From: an uncultured Clostridia bacterium
GTDB taxonomy: Bacteria > Bacillota > Clostridia > Oscillospirales > Acutalibacteraceae
Length of the DNA: 25,209 nucleotides
Direction: 5' to 3'
Assembly: GCA_946497265.1 (NCBI GenBank)
Contig: CAMMKL010000001.1
Location: 1 to 25,209 of the forward strand
The position numbers and the translations under genes were made by a program. Below, one piece after another: positions 7,208 to 13,016 of the stretch. Under the pieces are notes generated by a model. It made no database searches. It worked only from the letters and a program-made list of their open reading frames with translations, and was not told the origin of the DNA. Position 1 is the stretch's first letter. Every line of letters starts with the position of its first letter.

Positions 7208-8302
7208 TTATCGATTCCTGATGGGAGCGCCGTAGCGGAGCGTCTTGTATACAGTCACGCCAATCTCGACCAGAGTAAACAGAACAATAAAGGCAAGGAG
7301 TCCGTTGGATACCATGTCTGCATTCCAGAGCGAAAGGAATTTTTCTGCCGGGTTTGCTTCATCCCCCAGCGCAAGCTGGATTTCAGCAACAAAATTCGGA
7401 TTCCAGATGGGCATTGCCTTCAAAACAACTGCACTTAGTGCAATTTGAATCGCACCACACACAATATTGCTAATCATGACCAATTTGCAGTAGCAGCCTA
7501 CCACCAGCTTCAAAATCTCATCTGCAAGGCCCACCAGCAGGCTGAGCGCAAATACCGGGAGAATGCTTCCCCATTGATCCAGATTGAAAACAGGCACCGT
7601 TTTGACGGTTTCGTTTTCCGAAAAAACAGCCGCAAAGAAATGAGGAGCAAAAATAAGCAGTACACAGAAAATTACGATAAATACAATTCCTACAATACTA
7701 TCTCCCCGGCTGATCAGCGCCTTTTTGTCCGGTACAGGTTCCAAAAAGCTGGGCATCCATCTGGATTCTGCTGTTTTCTTTTGCTCCGCCAGTTTTTCCA
7801 CCGACCATTTTTCTGATCGTTTCCTCTCAATCTTTACTTTTTGATGTTCCATAATGGCAAAGATCAATGTCACGGCGCCGAAAGCGGAAATGCAGGAAAT
7901 CAGCACATCGGAAATCCCTATGGTCAGGCCGTCAACAATCGCACGGATGATGACGGGAACAGCGTTTTGAGAAGTAATAACGGAAGCTTGACCGAAGGCA
8001 TTGACGAGGGAAATCACCAAAATCGGGGCTGCGGTACAGATCAAAATGACCTTAATAAACCACAGGTAAGTATCAAAGTATTCGGGCCCAATCAGATATT
8101 GCTGGCCACTCTGATACTGTCCGGCAAATTTTGCGGGATCTCCAAGCTGTGTCAGTACCTCTTCCATGGAGCCTTTGTCCGCATACATATCGCTGATGAG
8201 TTCCTCCAGTTCCATCCGCACTTCATTCCTCTGCGCCTTGGACAGCCGGCGGATCACCTGATAAATATATCGCTCCATTAAACCTTTTTCATTTGGCGTC
8301 AT
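7208..8302 (-). CDS. HAAS-domain membrane protein (DUF1700-like)
   Basis: The N-terminal 70 residues (MTPNEKGLMERYIYQVIRRL, then RNEVRMELEELISDMY and MEEVLTQLGDPAKFA) form the HAAS/DUF1700-type helical domain that is regularly encoded next to PadR regulators. About six membrane segments follow, separated by a charged cytoplasmic loop (residues about 150-195). From ATG 8302 the protein is 364 residues long. This start overlaps the PadR stop in an ATGA and has GGGAGG before it, so the longer frame starting at 8353 is not used. The pair resembles PadR-HAAS modules thought to sense envelope state, but the signal and partner are unknown here. Confidence 0.85.
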   Translation of the reverse strand: MTPNEKGLMERYIYQVIRRLSKAQRNEVRMELEELISDMYADKGSMEEVLTQLGDPAKFAGQYQSGQQYLIGPEYFDTYLWFIKVILICTAAPILVISLVNAFGQASVITSQNAVPVIIRAIVDGLTIGISDVLISCISAFGAVTLIFAIMEHQKVKIERKRSEKWSVEKLAEQKKTAESRWMPSFLEPVPDKKALISRGDSIVGIVFIVIFCVLLIFAPHFFAAVFSENETVKTVPVFNLDQWGSILPVFALSLLVGLADEILKLVVGCYCKLVMISNIVCGAIQIALSAVVLKAMPIWNPNFVAEIQLALGDEANPAEKFLSLWNADMVSNGLLAFIVLFTLVEIGVTVYKTLRYGAPIRNR

Positions 8303-8643
8303 GCTTCTTCCTCCCTTAACAAACGCTCCATTCCCACTGATAAATTTTCCCAATAGGTTTTGAGCCGTTTATAGATTTCTGTTCCATACTCAGTTCGCTG
8401 ATAATATTTTCTTGGCTTTGCGCCGCCGGTTTCCCATTTACTATCCAAAAGCCCCTGGTTCTCCAGTCTGCGAAGCAGCGGATACAAGGTATTGGGGTCA
8501 ATGGCAACCCCCTTTTCTTCCAGGCTTTGTACCAAAGCATATCCGTATTTAGGCTCTTTCATCTGGCTGAGCACGCTGATTGTCAGCGTCCCCCGGCGCA
8601 GTTCCAAAAGCAATACGGGCAACAGATCTTTCCCTTCTCCCAC
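8299..8643 (-). CDS. PadR family transcriptional regulator
   Basis: This is a 114-residue winged-helix repressor with the family pattern LLPVLLLELRRGTLTISVLSQ, YGYALVQSLEEKG, NTLYPLLRRLENQGLL and GGAKPRKYYQRTEYG, followed by a short C-terminal dimerisation helix, as in subfamily 2 PadR proteins. The start chosen is GTG 8643, eight bases after AGGAGG; an upstream in-frame GTG at 8652 overlaps that ribosome site and is unlikely. It is coupled to the HAAS membrane protein by a 4-base overlap, and its promoter contains tandem operator-like repeats, suggesting autoregulation. Confidence 0.95.
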   Translation of the reverse strand: MGEGKDLLPVLLLELRRGTLTISVLSQMKEPKYGYALVQSLEEKGVAIDPNTLYPLLRRLENQGLLDSKWETGGAKPRKYYQRTEYGTEIYKRLKTYWENLSVGMERLLREEEA

Positions 8644-8663
8644 CAGCGTCACCTCCTGATGTT

Positions 8664-8693
8664 ATTATACTGTATGGTATACTGTATTGTCAA
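8664..8693 (-). promoter_or_regulatory. Promoter with tandem operator repeats for padR
   Basis: The -35 TTGACA (8688-8693) and -10 TATAAT (8664-8669) are both perfect, spaced by 18 bases. The spacer and -10 consist of two exact copies of TATACTGTAT (8666-8675 and 8678-8687 on the plus strand) separated by GG, a 12-bp period. These are good candidates for PadR binding. Confidence 0.85.
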
Positions 8694-8749
8694 TATTAAA
8701 ATAAAGTGAACTGACAAGCTATGAATTTTCTATTTTCTCATAAGACAAA

Positions 8750-8848
8750 TTATCGGAGGAATCTGTAGAATAAATAAACGATAGCCCTTTGCCGTAAGGC
8801 TCCATTGAGTGTCCACATGACAGCGGGCGTCATTCTTTCTAACGGCAT
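8750..8848 (-). other. Possible remnant of a small ORF, origin unknown
   Basis: Between the padR promoter and the restriction-modification island a short minus-strand frame begins MPLERMTPAVMWTLNG, runs 32 codons and extends 11 codons further upstream without a stop. It has no clear ribosome site and matches no function I know. It is more GC-rich than the bases around it. It may be debris of a mobile element; the rest of 8694-8901 shows nothing else. Confidence 0.25.
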
Positions 8849-8901
8849 CCGGCACCGCAAAAGAACGGAAAGCCCTTGAAATCAAGCCATTTTGCAAAAA
8901 G

Positions 8902-8951
8902 AAAGCACCGCAACCTTGATACGCCGTGTATCAAAATTGCGGTGCTTTTTT
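8902..8951. terminator. Two-tier bidirectional hairpin terminator
   Basis: A 12-bp outer stem (8902-8913 with 8937-8948) encloses a second perfect 7-bp stem (TTGATAC/GTATCAA, 8916-8922 with 8928-8934) around GCCGT. T tracts lie on both sides (TTTTTT on plus, CTTTTT on minus). It ends the minus-strand methylase transcript and also faces the padR side. Confidence 0.8.
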
Positions 8952-9027
8952 GGAAGCATTGATAAAAAAGATTCCTCTCTTATGGGGGAATAGTACAGTG
9001 AGAAGATGGTATGCCTATTAAAACTTT

Positions 9028-9678
9028 TCAATTTCCCTCCAGCTTAGCAACCGTATGATTGGCATAAGTTTTCCATGTGGGTTCATATTCCGATGTAGCC
9101 TGATTTCCCCACATATCCCATCCATTTCGCAGTCCCCGGGCGAACAATTCTATCCGAGGAGCTTGGCTGCATGATTCAATAATGGGGATGATCTCATCAG
9201 GTTTCCGACTGTGCTCTCGTTTCATTGTTCGCAGAATGTTGACTTGAGATCTGGCGGGAGCCAAAGTACGATTTGGAGCGCTCTTTTTTTTGATTCCAAA
9301 TAGGAGAAGTTCCGTAACATTTCTGAAATAGAAACCAACTCCTCGGCCATCCGGCTCTCCATCTTTCCGAACTTTTTCCCATACAATATTTGATTTGTAC
9401 TCAAACCCCCAGGCCTCCATCACTTCTAATCCAGCCGGGAGAAGCGCATTAGGAACCCAAAGGTATAGATGTGCCTTTTCTCCAGAGATTTCAGCAATGG
9501 GGAGGGCTTTAATATCTGCCAAAGGCATGGTCTCATAACGCATTAATTTTTTGTTTTCCGGCGCAACCTTTCCGGTCCTATTCTGAAATTGCCAAGGCGG
9601 ATCCGCATAGATAGTATTGTACTTTTTGCCTTGAGTAAACTGAAGTAAATTTCTATTAGTTGCTGATAAGTCTGTCAT
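9028..9678 (-). CDS. Adenine-specific DNA methyltransferase, MT-A70 family (type II modification subunit)
   Basis: This 216-residue protein has the MT-A70 core: NTIYADPPWQF with the catalytic DPPW at residues 26-29, LYLWVPNALLPAGLEVMEAWGF, YKSNIVWEK, GFYFRNVTELLLFGIK, and a late SRKPDEIIPIIESCS and ELFARGLRNGWDMWGN. Family knowledge says such enzymes transfer methyl from S-adenosylmethionine to N6 of adenine. It overlaps the 3' end of the endonuclease gene by 23 bases on the same strand, and a controller gene lies upstream, so its job is to protect the host from that endonuclease. No specific ribosome site precedes ATG 9678, which suggests coupling to endonuclease translation. The target sequence cannot be read from the protein. 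Confidence 0.92.
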   Translation of the reverse strand: MTDLSATNRNLLQFTQGKKYNTIYADPPWQFQNRTGKVAPENKKLMRYETMPLADIKALPIAEISGEKAHLYLWVPNALLPAGLEVMEAWGFEYKSNIVWEKVRKDGEPDGRGVGFYFRNVTELLLFGIKKKSAPNRTLAPARSQVNILRTMKREHSRKPDEIIPIIESCSQAPRIELFARGLRNGWDMWGNQATSEYEPTWKTYANHTVAKLEGN

Positions 9679-10351
9679 ACCCTTCTACACATTCCTTTCC
9701 TATACCAACGGCCAATATTGGACATCCGCCATTCCGACGCGAATCAAGCCGATATATTAGCTTGCCAATCCAAGTAGTACTGGCACCGTACTTTTTCATT
9801 AGTGGATGGCCATGGCTGTCTGTTTCTGCTCGGAATATATCGTTCAGGCTTTCTGATCTTGTAACTATCACACCCACGTCAATCAATCCACAATCAAAAT
9901 AGGTTCTCATGGCCAGCAGGTCTCTATCAAACGTCTGATCCTTGCTGTTCCATTCCAAATCGAATGCAACTCGATTCTTCAAAAAATCAATATTATGGCC
10001 ATCAATATAGCCTTCAATGATCTCTGTTTCGAATGGCTTATTAGCGAATCTGCCTCGCCGCTGTGCAGTTAGACGGGGAAATTTTTTCACAGTTAAATCA
10101 CCGCTGATGCGGATCTCTCTCCACCCCAGCGGATATAAAATATCGTCAAATTTTTTGGGAATAGGAGATTCATTCCCTCCAGCTTTTCTAATATCCTCCA
10201 GAGTCAATCGTAACTTCTGTAGACATATTTTGAGTTCAGCCCATTCAAGCGGAAAGGCATCATGCAAAATTTCAAGTGCGTGTCCATAATTATAAAACTC
10301 AAATTTTTGAAGCAGATCACGATCTATGTATTTTTCATTTTCCTGTACCAC
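9656..10351 (-). CDS. Type II restriction endonuclease, BglII/BstYI-like family
   Basis: This 231-residue protein resembles the BglII/BstYI endonuclease family. The recognisable core is YIDGHNIDFLKNRVAFDLEW followed by NSKDQTFDRDLLAMRTYFD and IDVGVIVTR. Asp122 and the Glu133-x-Asn135 pair in this strand-turn-strand are my inferred active-site residues. BglII and BstYI cut AGATCT and RGATCY; whether this enzyme shares such a target is unknown. The start is GTG 10351, seven bases after GAGGAGG. Its tail overlaps the methylase start by 23 bases, and the controller gene ends 54 bases upstream, the usual C-R-M order. The region is AT-richer than its neighbours, consistent with horizontal gain. Confidence 0.85.
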   Translation of the reverse strand: MVQENEKYIDRDLLQKFEFYNYGHALEILHDAFPLEWAELKICLQKLRLTLEDIRKAGGNESPIPKKFDDILYPLGWREIRISGDLTVKKFPRLTAQRRGRFANKPFETEIIEGYIDGHNIDFLKNRVAFDLEWNSKDQTFDRDLLAMRTYFDCGLIDVGVIVTRSESLNDIFRAETDSHGHPLMKKYGASTTWIGKLIYRLDSRRNGGCPILAVGIGKECVEGYDRLISN

Positions 10352-10367
10352 AAAAATTCCTCCTCAT

Positions 10368-10410
10368 TTGTGGCACGATAATGGTACCACAATAGTTACT
10401 TATAGTCAAC
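10368..10410 (-). promoter_or_regulatory. C-box-like site and inverted repeat ahead of the endonuclease gene
   Basis: GTTACTTATAGTCAAC (10395-10410) resembles C-boxes bound by controller proteins and nearly repeats, in opposite orientation, the site upstream of the controller gene. The TGA stop of the controller lies inside it. Next to it, TTGTGGCAC (10368-10376) and GTACCACAA (10384-10392) form an inverted repeat with one mismatch between C and R. Confidence 0.6.
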
Positions 10411-10621
10411 GATATGGTTCGAAATCCCAAAACTCCTTCATGGAAACCTCTAGGGCATTTACAATTTTTTCAAAACTTAAGATGGTCACATTTCTTTTAC
10501 CAGACTCAACCCCAGCCAAGTATGTTCGGTCGATGTCCGCCTTCAATGCAAACTTTTCTTGAGAGAGATTTAAGCGTTTACGGAAGTATTTTATTCGATT
10601 TCCCACGTCATCGCAAATCAT
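10406..10621 (-). CDS. XRE-family controller (C) protein of the restriction-modification system
   Basis: This is a 71-residue protein that is nearly all helix-turn-helix: VGNRIKYFRKRLNLSQEKFA, the recognition region DIDRTYLAGVESGKRN and the closing helices LSFEKIVNALEVSMKEFW. Size, sequence pattern and position fit C proteins, which bind C-boxes as dimers and delay endonuclease expression until the methylase has protected the host. The ATG has GGAGG 9 bases upstream. C-box-like sequences lie both in its own promoter and across its stop codon. It is first in the order controller, endonuclease, methylase. Confidence 0.92.
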   Translation of the reverse strand: MICDDVGNRIKYFRKRLNLSQEKFALKADIDRTYLAGVESGKRNVTILSFEKIVNALEVSMKEFWDFEPYR

Positions 10622-10653
10622 ATGAATACCTCCTTAATTTATAAAATAATATC

Positions 10654-10684
10654 ATTATATCATTTTTGTTGACTATAGTACAAC
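10654..10684 (-). promoter_or_regulatory. Promoter and C-box-like site of the controller gene
   Basis: The minus-strand -35 TTGTAC (10678-10683) and -10 TATAAT (10654-10659) are 18 bases apart. The -35 is embedded in GTTGACTATAGTACAAC (10668-10684), with the palindromic core ACTATAGT, similar to known C-boxes (GACT...AGTC). Overlap with the -35 suggests activation or repression by the C protein. Confidence 0.7.
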
Positions 10685-10762
10685 GGGCTTTAATTCACAG
10701 ATCAATCTTTGAAGAAAAAGCGAAAAGTTGATTTCTTGAGGCTCTTCCCGATAAAATGAAGA

Positions 10763-10804
10763 TAGGAGTATTGGACAGTCTAAATAAGCTGTTCAATACT
10801 CCTA
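10763..10804 (-). terminator. Terminator after tRNA-Ala
   Basis: An 11-bp perfect stem (TAGGAGTATTG with CAATACTCCTA; 10763-10773 and 10794-10804) lies just after the tRNA 3' end, followed on the minus strand by TCTTCATTTT. Inner ACAG/CTGT pairing lengthens it past one mismatch. Confidence 0.7.
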
Positions 10805-10815
10805 CCTTTATTCCA

Positions 10816-10891
10816 TGGTGGACCCGAAGAGATTCGAACTCTCGACCTCCGCGATGCGAACGCGGCGCTCTCCCAACTGAGCCACGAGCCC
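10816..10891 (-). tRNA. tRNA-Ala (anticodon CGC)
   Basis: The minus strand folds into a full cloverleaf of 76 nt with encoded CCA. The acceptor GGGCTCG/CGGGTCC contains the G3-U70 pair that identifies alanine tRNA. The D arm is GCTC/GAGC, the anticodon arm CCGCG-TTCGCAT-CGCGG with anticodon CGC, and the T arm GAGAG-TTCGAAT-CTCTT. It reads GCG codons. It stands alone with its own promoter and terminator and borders the restriction-modification island. Confidence 0.97.
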
Positions 10892-10896
10892 AACTA

Positions 10897-10955
10897 TATC
10901 GCTCTTCTATTTAGTGAGCGATAATTATTATAACACTTAGTTTTTGGAATTTCAA
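10897..10955 (-). promoter_or_regulatory. Promoter and leader hairpin of tRNA-Ala
   Basis: The minus strand has -35 TTGAAA (10950-10955), a 17-base spacer and a perfect -10 TATAAT (10927-10932). The leader contains an 8-bp hairpin (10897-10904 with 10916-10923) just before the mature tRNA, possibly relevant to 5' processing. Confidence 0.8.
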
Positions 10956-10963
10956 CTATTTTT

Positions 10964-11620
10964 TTAACTTTTTTTACTTTTTTCTCCGATGGTTTCTTGG
11001 GCATAGTCGCAAAAGCTTCTCATACAGCAGATCTCACAGTTCGGTTTGCGGGCGTCACATACCGCCCGCCCATGCAGAACCAAACGATGGCAGAAATCGT
11101 TGGATTCCTCCGGAGGAAGGGCGTCTCGCAGGATCTTTTCGATCTTGACGGCATCCTTTAATTTATGAAAGCCCAAACGGGAGGTCAGGCGGATGCAGTG
11201 CGTGTCTACCACAACAGCCGGTTTGTGAAAAACGTCGCCTACCACCAGGTTCGCCGTCTTCCGGCCGATTCCGGGCAGTTTGGTCAGCTCCTCAACAGTA
11301 TCGGGCATCACCCCACCGAAATCTTCTTTCAGCATCCGGCACATCGCTACAATGTCGCGCGCTTTGGTTTTATAAAGCCCGCAGCTTCGGATATCCTCCT
11401 CCACATCCTCCACTTTGGCTGCGGCGAAGGAGTCCAGATCCGGATAATGGGAAAACAGCACCGGCGTTACCAAATTCACGCGCGCGTCGGTACACTGCGC
11501 TGCCAGCCGGGTCGCGATCATAAGCTGAAGCGGATCGGTGTATTCCAGGGAGCAAATGGCGTCCGGGTATTCTTTTTTCAAGGCTTCCACGGCCAATAAG
11601 GCCCGTTGTTTATTGTCCAT
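10964..11620 (-). CDS. nth: Endonuclease III (DNA glycosylase / AP lyase)
   Basis: Endonuclease III removes oxidised pyrimidines from DNA and cleaves the abasic site. Counting from ATG 11620 (218 residues), the helix-hairpin-helix LTKLPGIGRKTANLVV contains catalytic Lys121, VDTH provides catalytic Asp139, and Cys188, 195, 198 and 204 form the C-x6-C-x2-C-x5-C iron-sulfur motif. Cys199 is an extra neighbouring cysteine. The start is not fully certain: GGAG is 11 bases before ATG 11620, and an alternative ATG at 11641 would add seven residues. It lies about 100 bases after the TetR gene on the same strand, with no terminator seen between them. Confidence 0.96.
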   Translation of the reverse strand: MDNKQRALLAVEALKKEYPDAICSLEYTDPLQLMIATRLAAQCTDARVNLVTPVLFSHYPDLDSFAAAKVEDVEEDIRSCGLYKTKARDIVAMCRMLKEDFGGVMPDTVEELTKLPGIGRKTANLVVGDVFHKPAVVVDTHCIRLTSRLGFHKLKDAVKIEKILRDALPPEESNDFCHRLVLHGRAVCDARKPNCEICCMRSFCDYAQETIGEKSKKS

Positions 11621-11719
11621 ATCGATATTTTCTCCTTCCATAATGCACAACCCTCTAAATTCAACGTATCGAAAAACGACGGTTTGGTGTACGGCACGTG
11701 ATTTTTCCGGGAAACGCGG

Positions 11720-12313
11720 TTATCCATGTTCTACGTCCTCCGAAAACTGTTTTAACGCTGCCTGCGCCGTGACACGGAGCGTTACGGTCAGGTAATGAAC
11801 ATGTTTTTTGTCATCGTGAACCTTTTTTTCATTTACCAGGCGGACAAAATCGACCAGATAGCCGGCTAAGGCCTCGGTGTAAAATCCGATTAAAAACGTT
11901 ACATAGTCTTCCGGCACGGCCAGGTCTTTGGCGTAGTATCCTACTGCGGCGCCCACGGCTTCCTTTAAATCCGAGATAAAGAAATTTTTAATTTCCGCCC
12001 GGCCGTATGCGTCCAAAATGCAATATCGGATGTAGGGGTTCTTTTGGACATAATCGACCAGGAAGAGGATGACGTCTTCCAAATCCAACAGTAAATCGTA
12101 TTGCCTCATGGCTTGGATGGCTTCCTGCTCCAGAATCCAGTGTACCAGGGCGTAGACGCTGTCAAAATGATAATAAAAGGTTTTCCGATTGAAACCACAA
12201 ATGTCCACCAGTTCCGTTACGGTTATTTTGGAAAGGGGTTTTTTCTCTACAGCCTGCTTCAAAGCGTCGGCAAAAGCCTGTTTGGTAATGTTGGACGCGA
12301 TGTTGTGTTTCAT
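11720..12313 (-). CDS. TetR/AcrR family transcriptional regulator
   Basis: This 197-residue protein has an N-terminal TetR helix-turn-helix (ITKQAFADALKQAVEKKPLS, then ITVTELVDICGFNRKTFYYH) and a ligand domain of the DhaS-like type (TetR_C-like; LIGFYTEALAGYLVDFV). GGAGGG precedes ATG 12313. It is transcribed away from the small-protein, MMPL and YhgE-like operon that starts at 12690, and the shared upstream region contains two palindromes. A role as local repressor of that exporter operon is therefore likely but inferred. Confidence 0.93.
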   Translation of the reverse strand: MKHNIASNITKQAFADALKQAVEKKPLSKITVTELVDICGFNRKTFYYHFDSVYALVHWILEQEAIQAMRQYDLLLDLEDVILFLVDYVQKNPYIRYCILDAYGRAEIKNFFISDLKEAVGAAVGYYAKDLAVPEDYVTFLIGFYTEALAGYLVDFVRLVNEKKVHDDKKHVHYLTVTLRVTAQAALKQFSEDVEHG

Positions 12314-12336
12314 CCTGATCCCTCCAAAACAGATTT

Positions 12337-12365
12337 ATTATAAAACATCCCTATGTGGAATGCAA
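12337..12365 (-). promoter_or_regulatory. Promoter of the TetR gene
   Basis: The minus strand carries -35 TTGCAT (12360-12365), 17 bases, then a perfect -10 TATAAT (12337-12342), about 25 bases before the start codon. Confidence 0.75.
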
Positions 12366-12404
12366 TATGAAATACCGGGCAGATGTCCGGAAAGCCCGGA
12401 CTCT

Positions 12405-12499
12405 ACGGTCAATTTATGCGATTTGACCGTTTTTTACACATATTAGAGGAATTGTCCGTTTTATGCTTTGGCCTTGCCTGGTAAGCTTATGTCATAAGC
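12405..12499. promoter_or_regulatory. Two palindromes in the divergent region between TetR and the MMPL operon
   Basis: ACGGTCAA (12405-12412) and TTGACCGT (12423-12430) are perfect inverted arms 10 bases apart and are followed by a T tract. GCTTATG-T-CATAAGC (12485-12499) is a perfect 15-base palindrome. Either could bind the TetR protein; the first could also act as a weak terminator. A -35-like TTGACA occurs at 12530-12535, but I see no good -10, so the MMPL promoter is not placed. The rest of 12500-12689 shows nothing definite. Confidence 0.4.
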
Positions 12500-12689
12500 A
12501 GAACCCAATCGGCGCGTTTGCCGTCTCCTTTGACAACTATGACGGAAGTTCGAAAATGCAGACGGATGTGGAAAGAAAACCTGACAAAGGTTTGACGCTT
12601 AGGGGCTACGGACGGAAGTGACAGGTGGGGATAGGGGCCAGGTGTCGCAATACAGGTTCTGTGAACATCAAAGAAAGGGAGTAGACGCC

Positions 12690-13016
12690 ATGCCGGAATA
12701 CTTTTACCGTATTACGATGGACACACCGTTGGGCCCCCGGTACGGCAAGGCCGGTTTGCAAGTAGTACAGGGCAAGGCCGACGGTTTTCTGGAATTGTTT
12801 AACCGGAAAGAACCGCTGACCGGCCGGGTGGACGAAAGCGGGAGTTGCAGGCTGCAGGGCAAGCTGGTTACCTTATTCCACACCATTCGATACACGGCTG
12901 TCGGTTTGATTGAAAAGGAACGCTTGTGTCTGAAGCTGCAGGGGCTTCTGCGTGGCGAGCCGGCGATCTTTCAGATTACCGGTGTTCCGGAAGGGAGGAA
13001 GGAAAAAGCAGAATGA
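12690..13016 (+). CDS. Small protein of unknown function coupled to the MMPL gene
   Basis: I do not recognise this 108-residue protein. It is soluble, with no signal peptide or membrane segment, and has alternating short strands (YFYRITMDTPLGPRYGKAGL, LEGRV-like turns, SCRLQGKLVTLFHTIRYTAVG and LCLKLQGLL) that suggest an all-beta fold. It ends in a basic tail. ATG 12690 is preceded by GGGAG. Its stop overlaps the start of the MMPL gene in an ATGA, so the two are translationally coupled and the protein probably serves the exporter, as a subunit, sensor or assembly factor. That role is inference from position only. Confidence 0.75.
   Translation: MPEYFYRITMDTPLGPRYGKAGLQVVQGKADGFLELFNRKEPLTGRVDESGSCRLQGKLVTLFHTIRYTAVGLIEKERLCLKLQGLLRGEPAIFQITGVPEGRKEKAE

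Noticed and set aside
8694..10800. Integrative element with attachment sites at tRNA-Ala
   Set aside because: No integrase is present and I could not find a repeat of the tRNA 3' end on the far side of the island.
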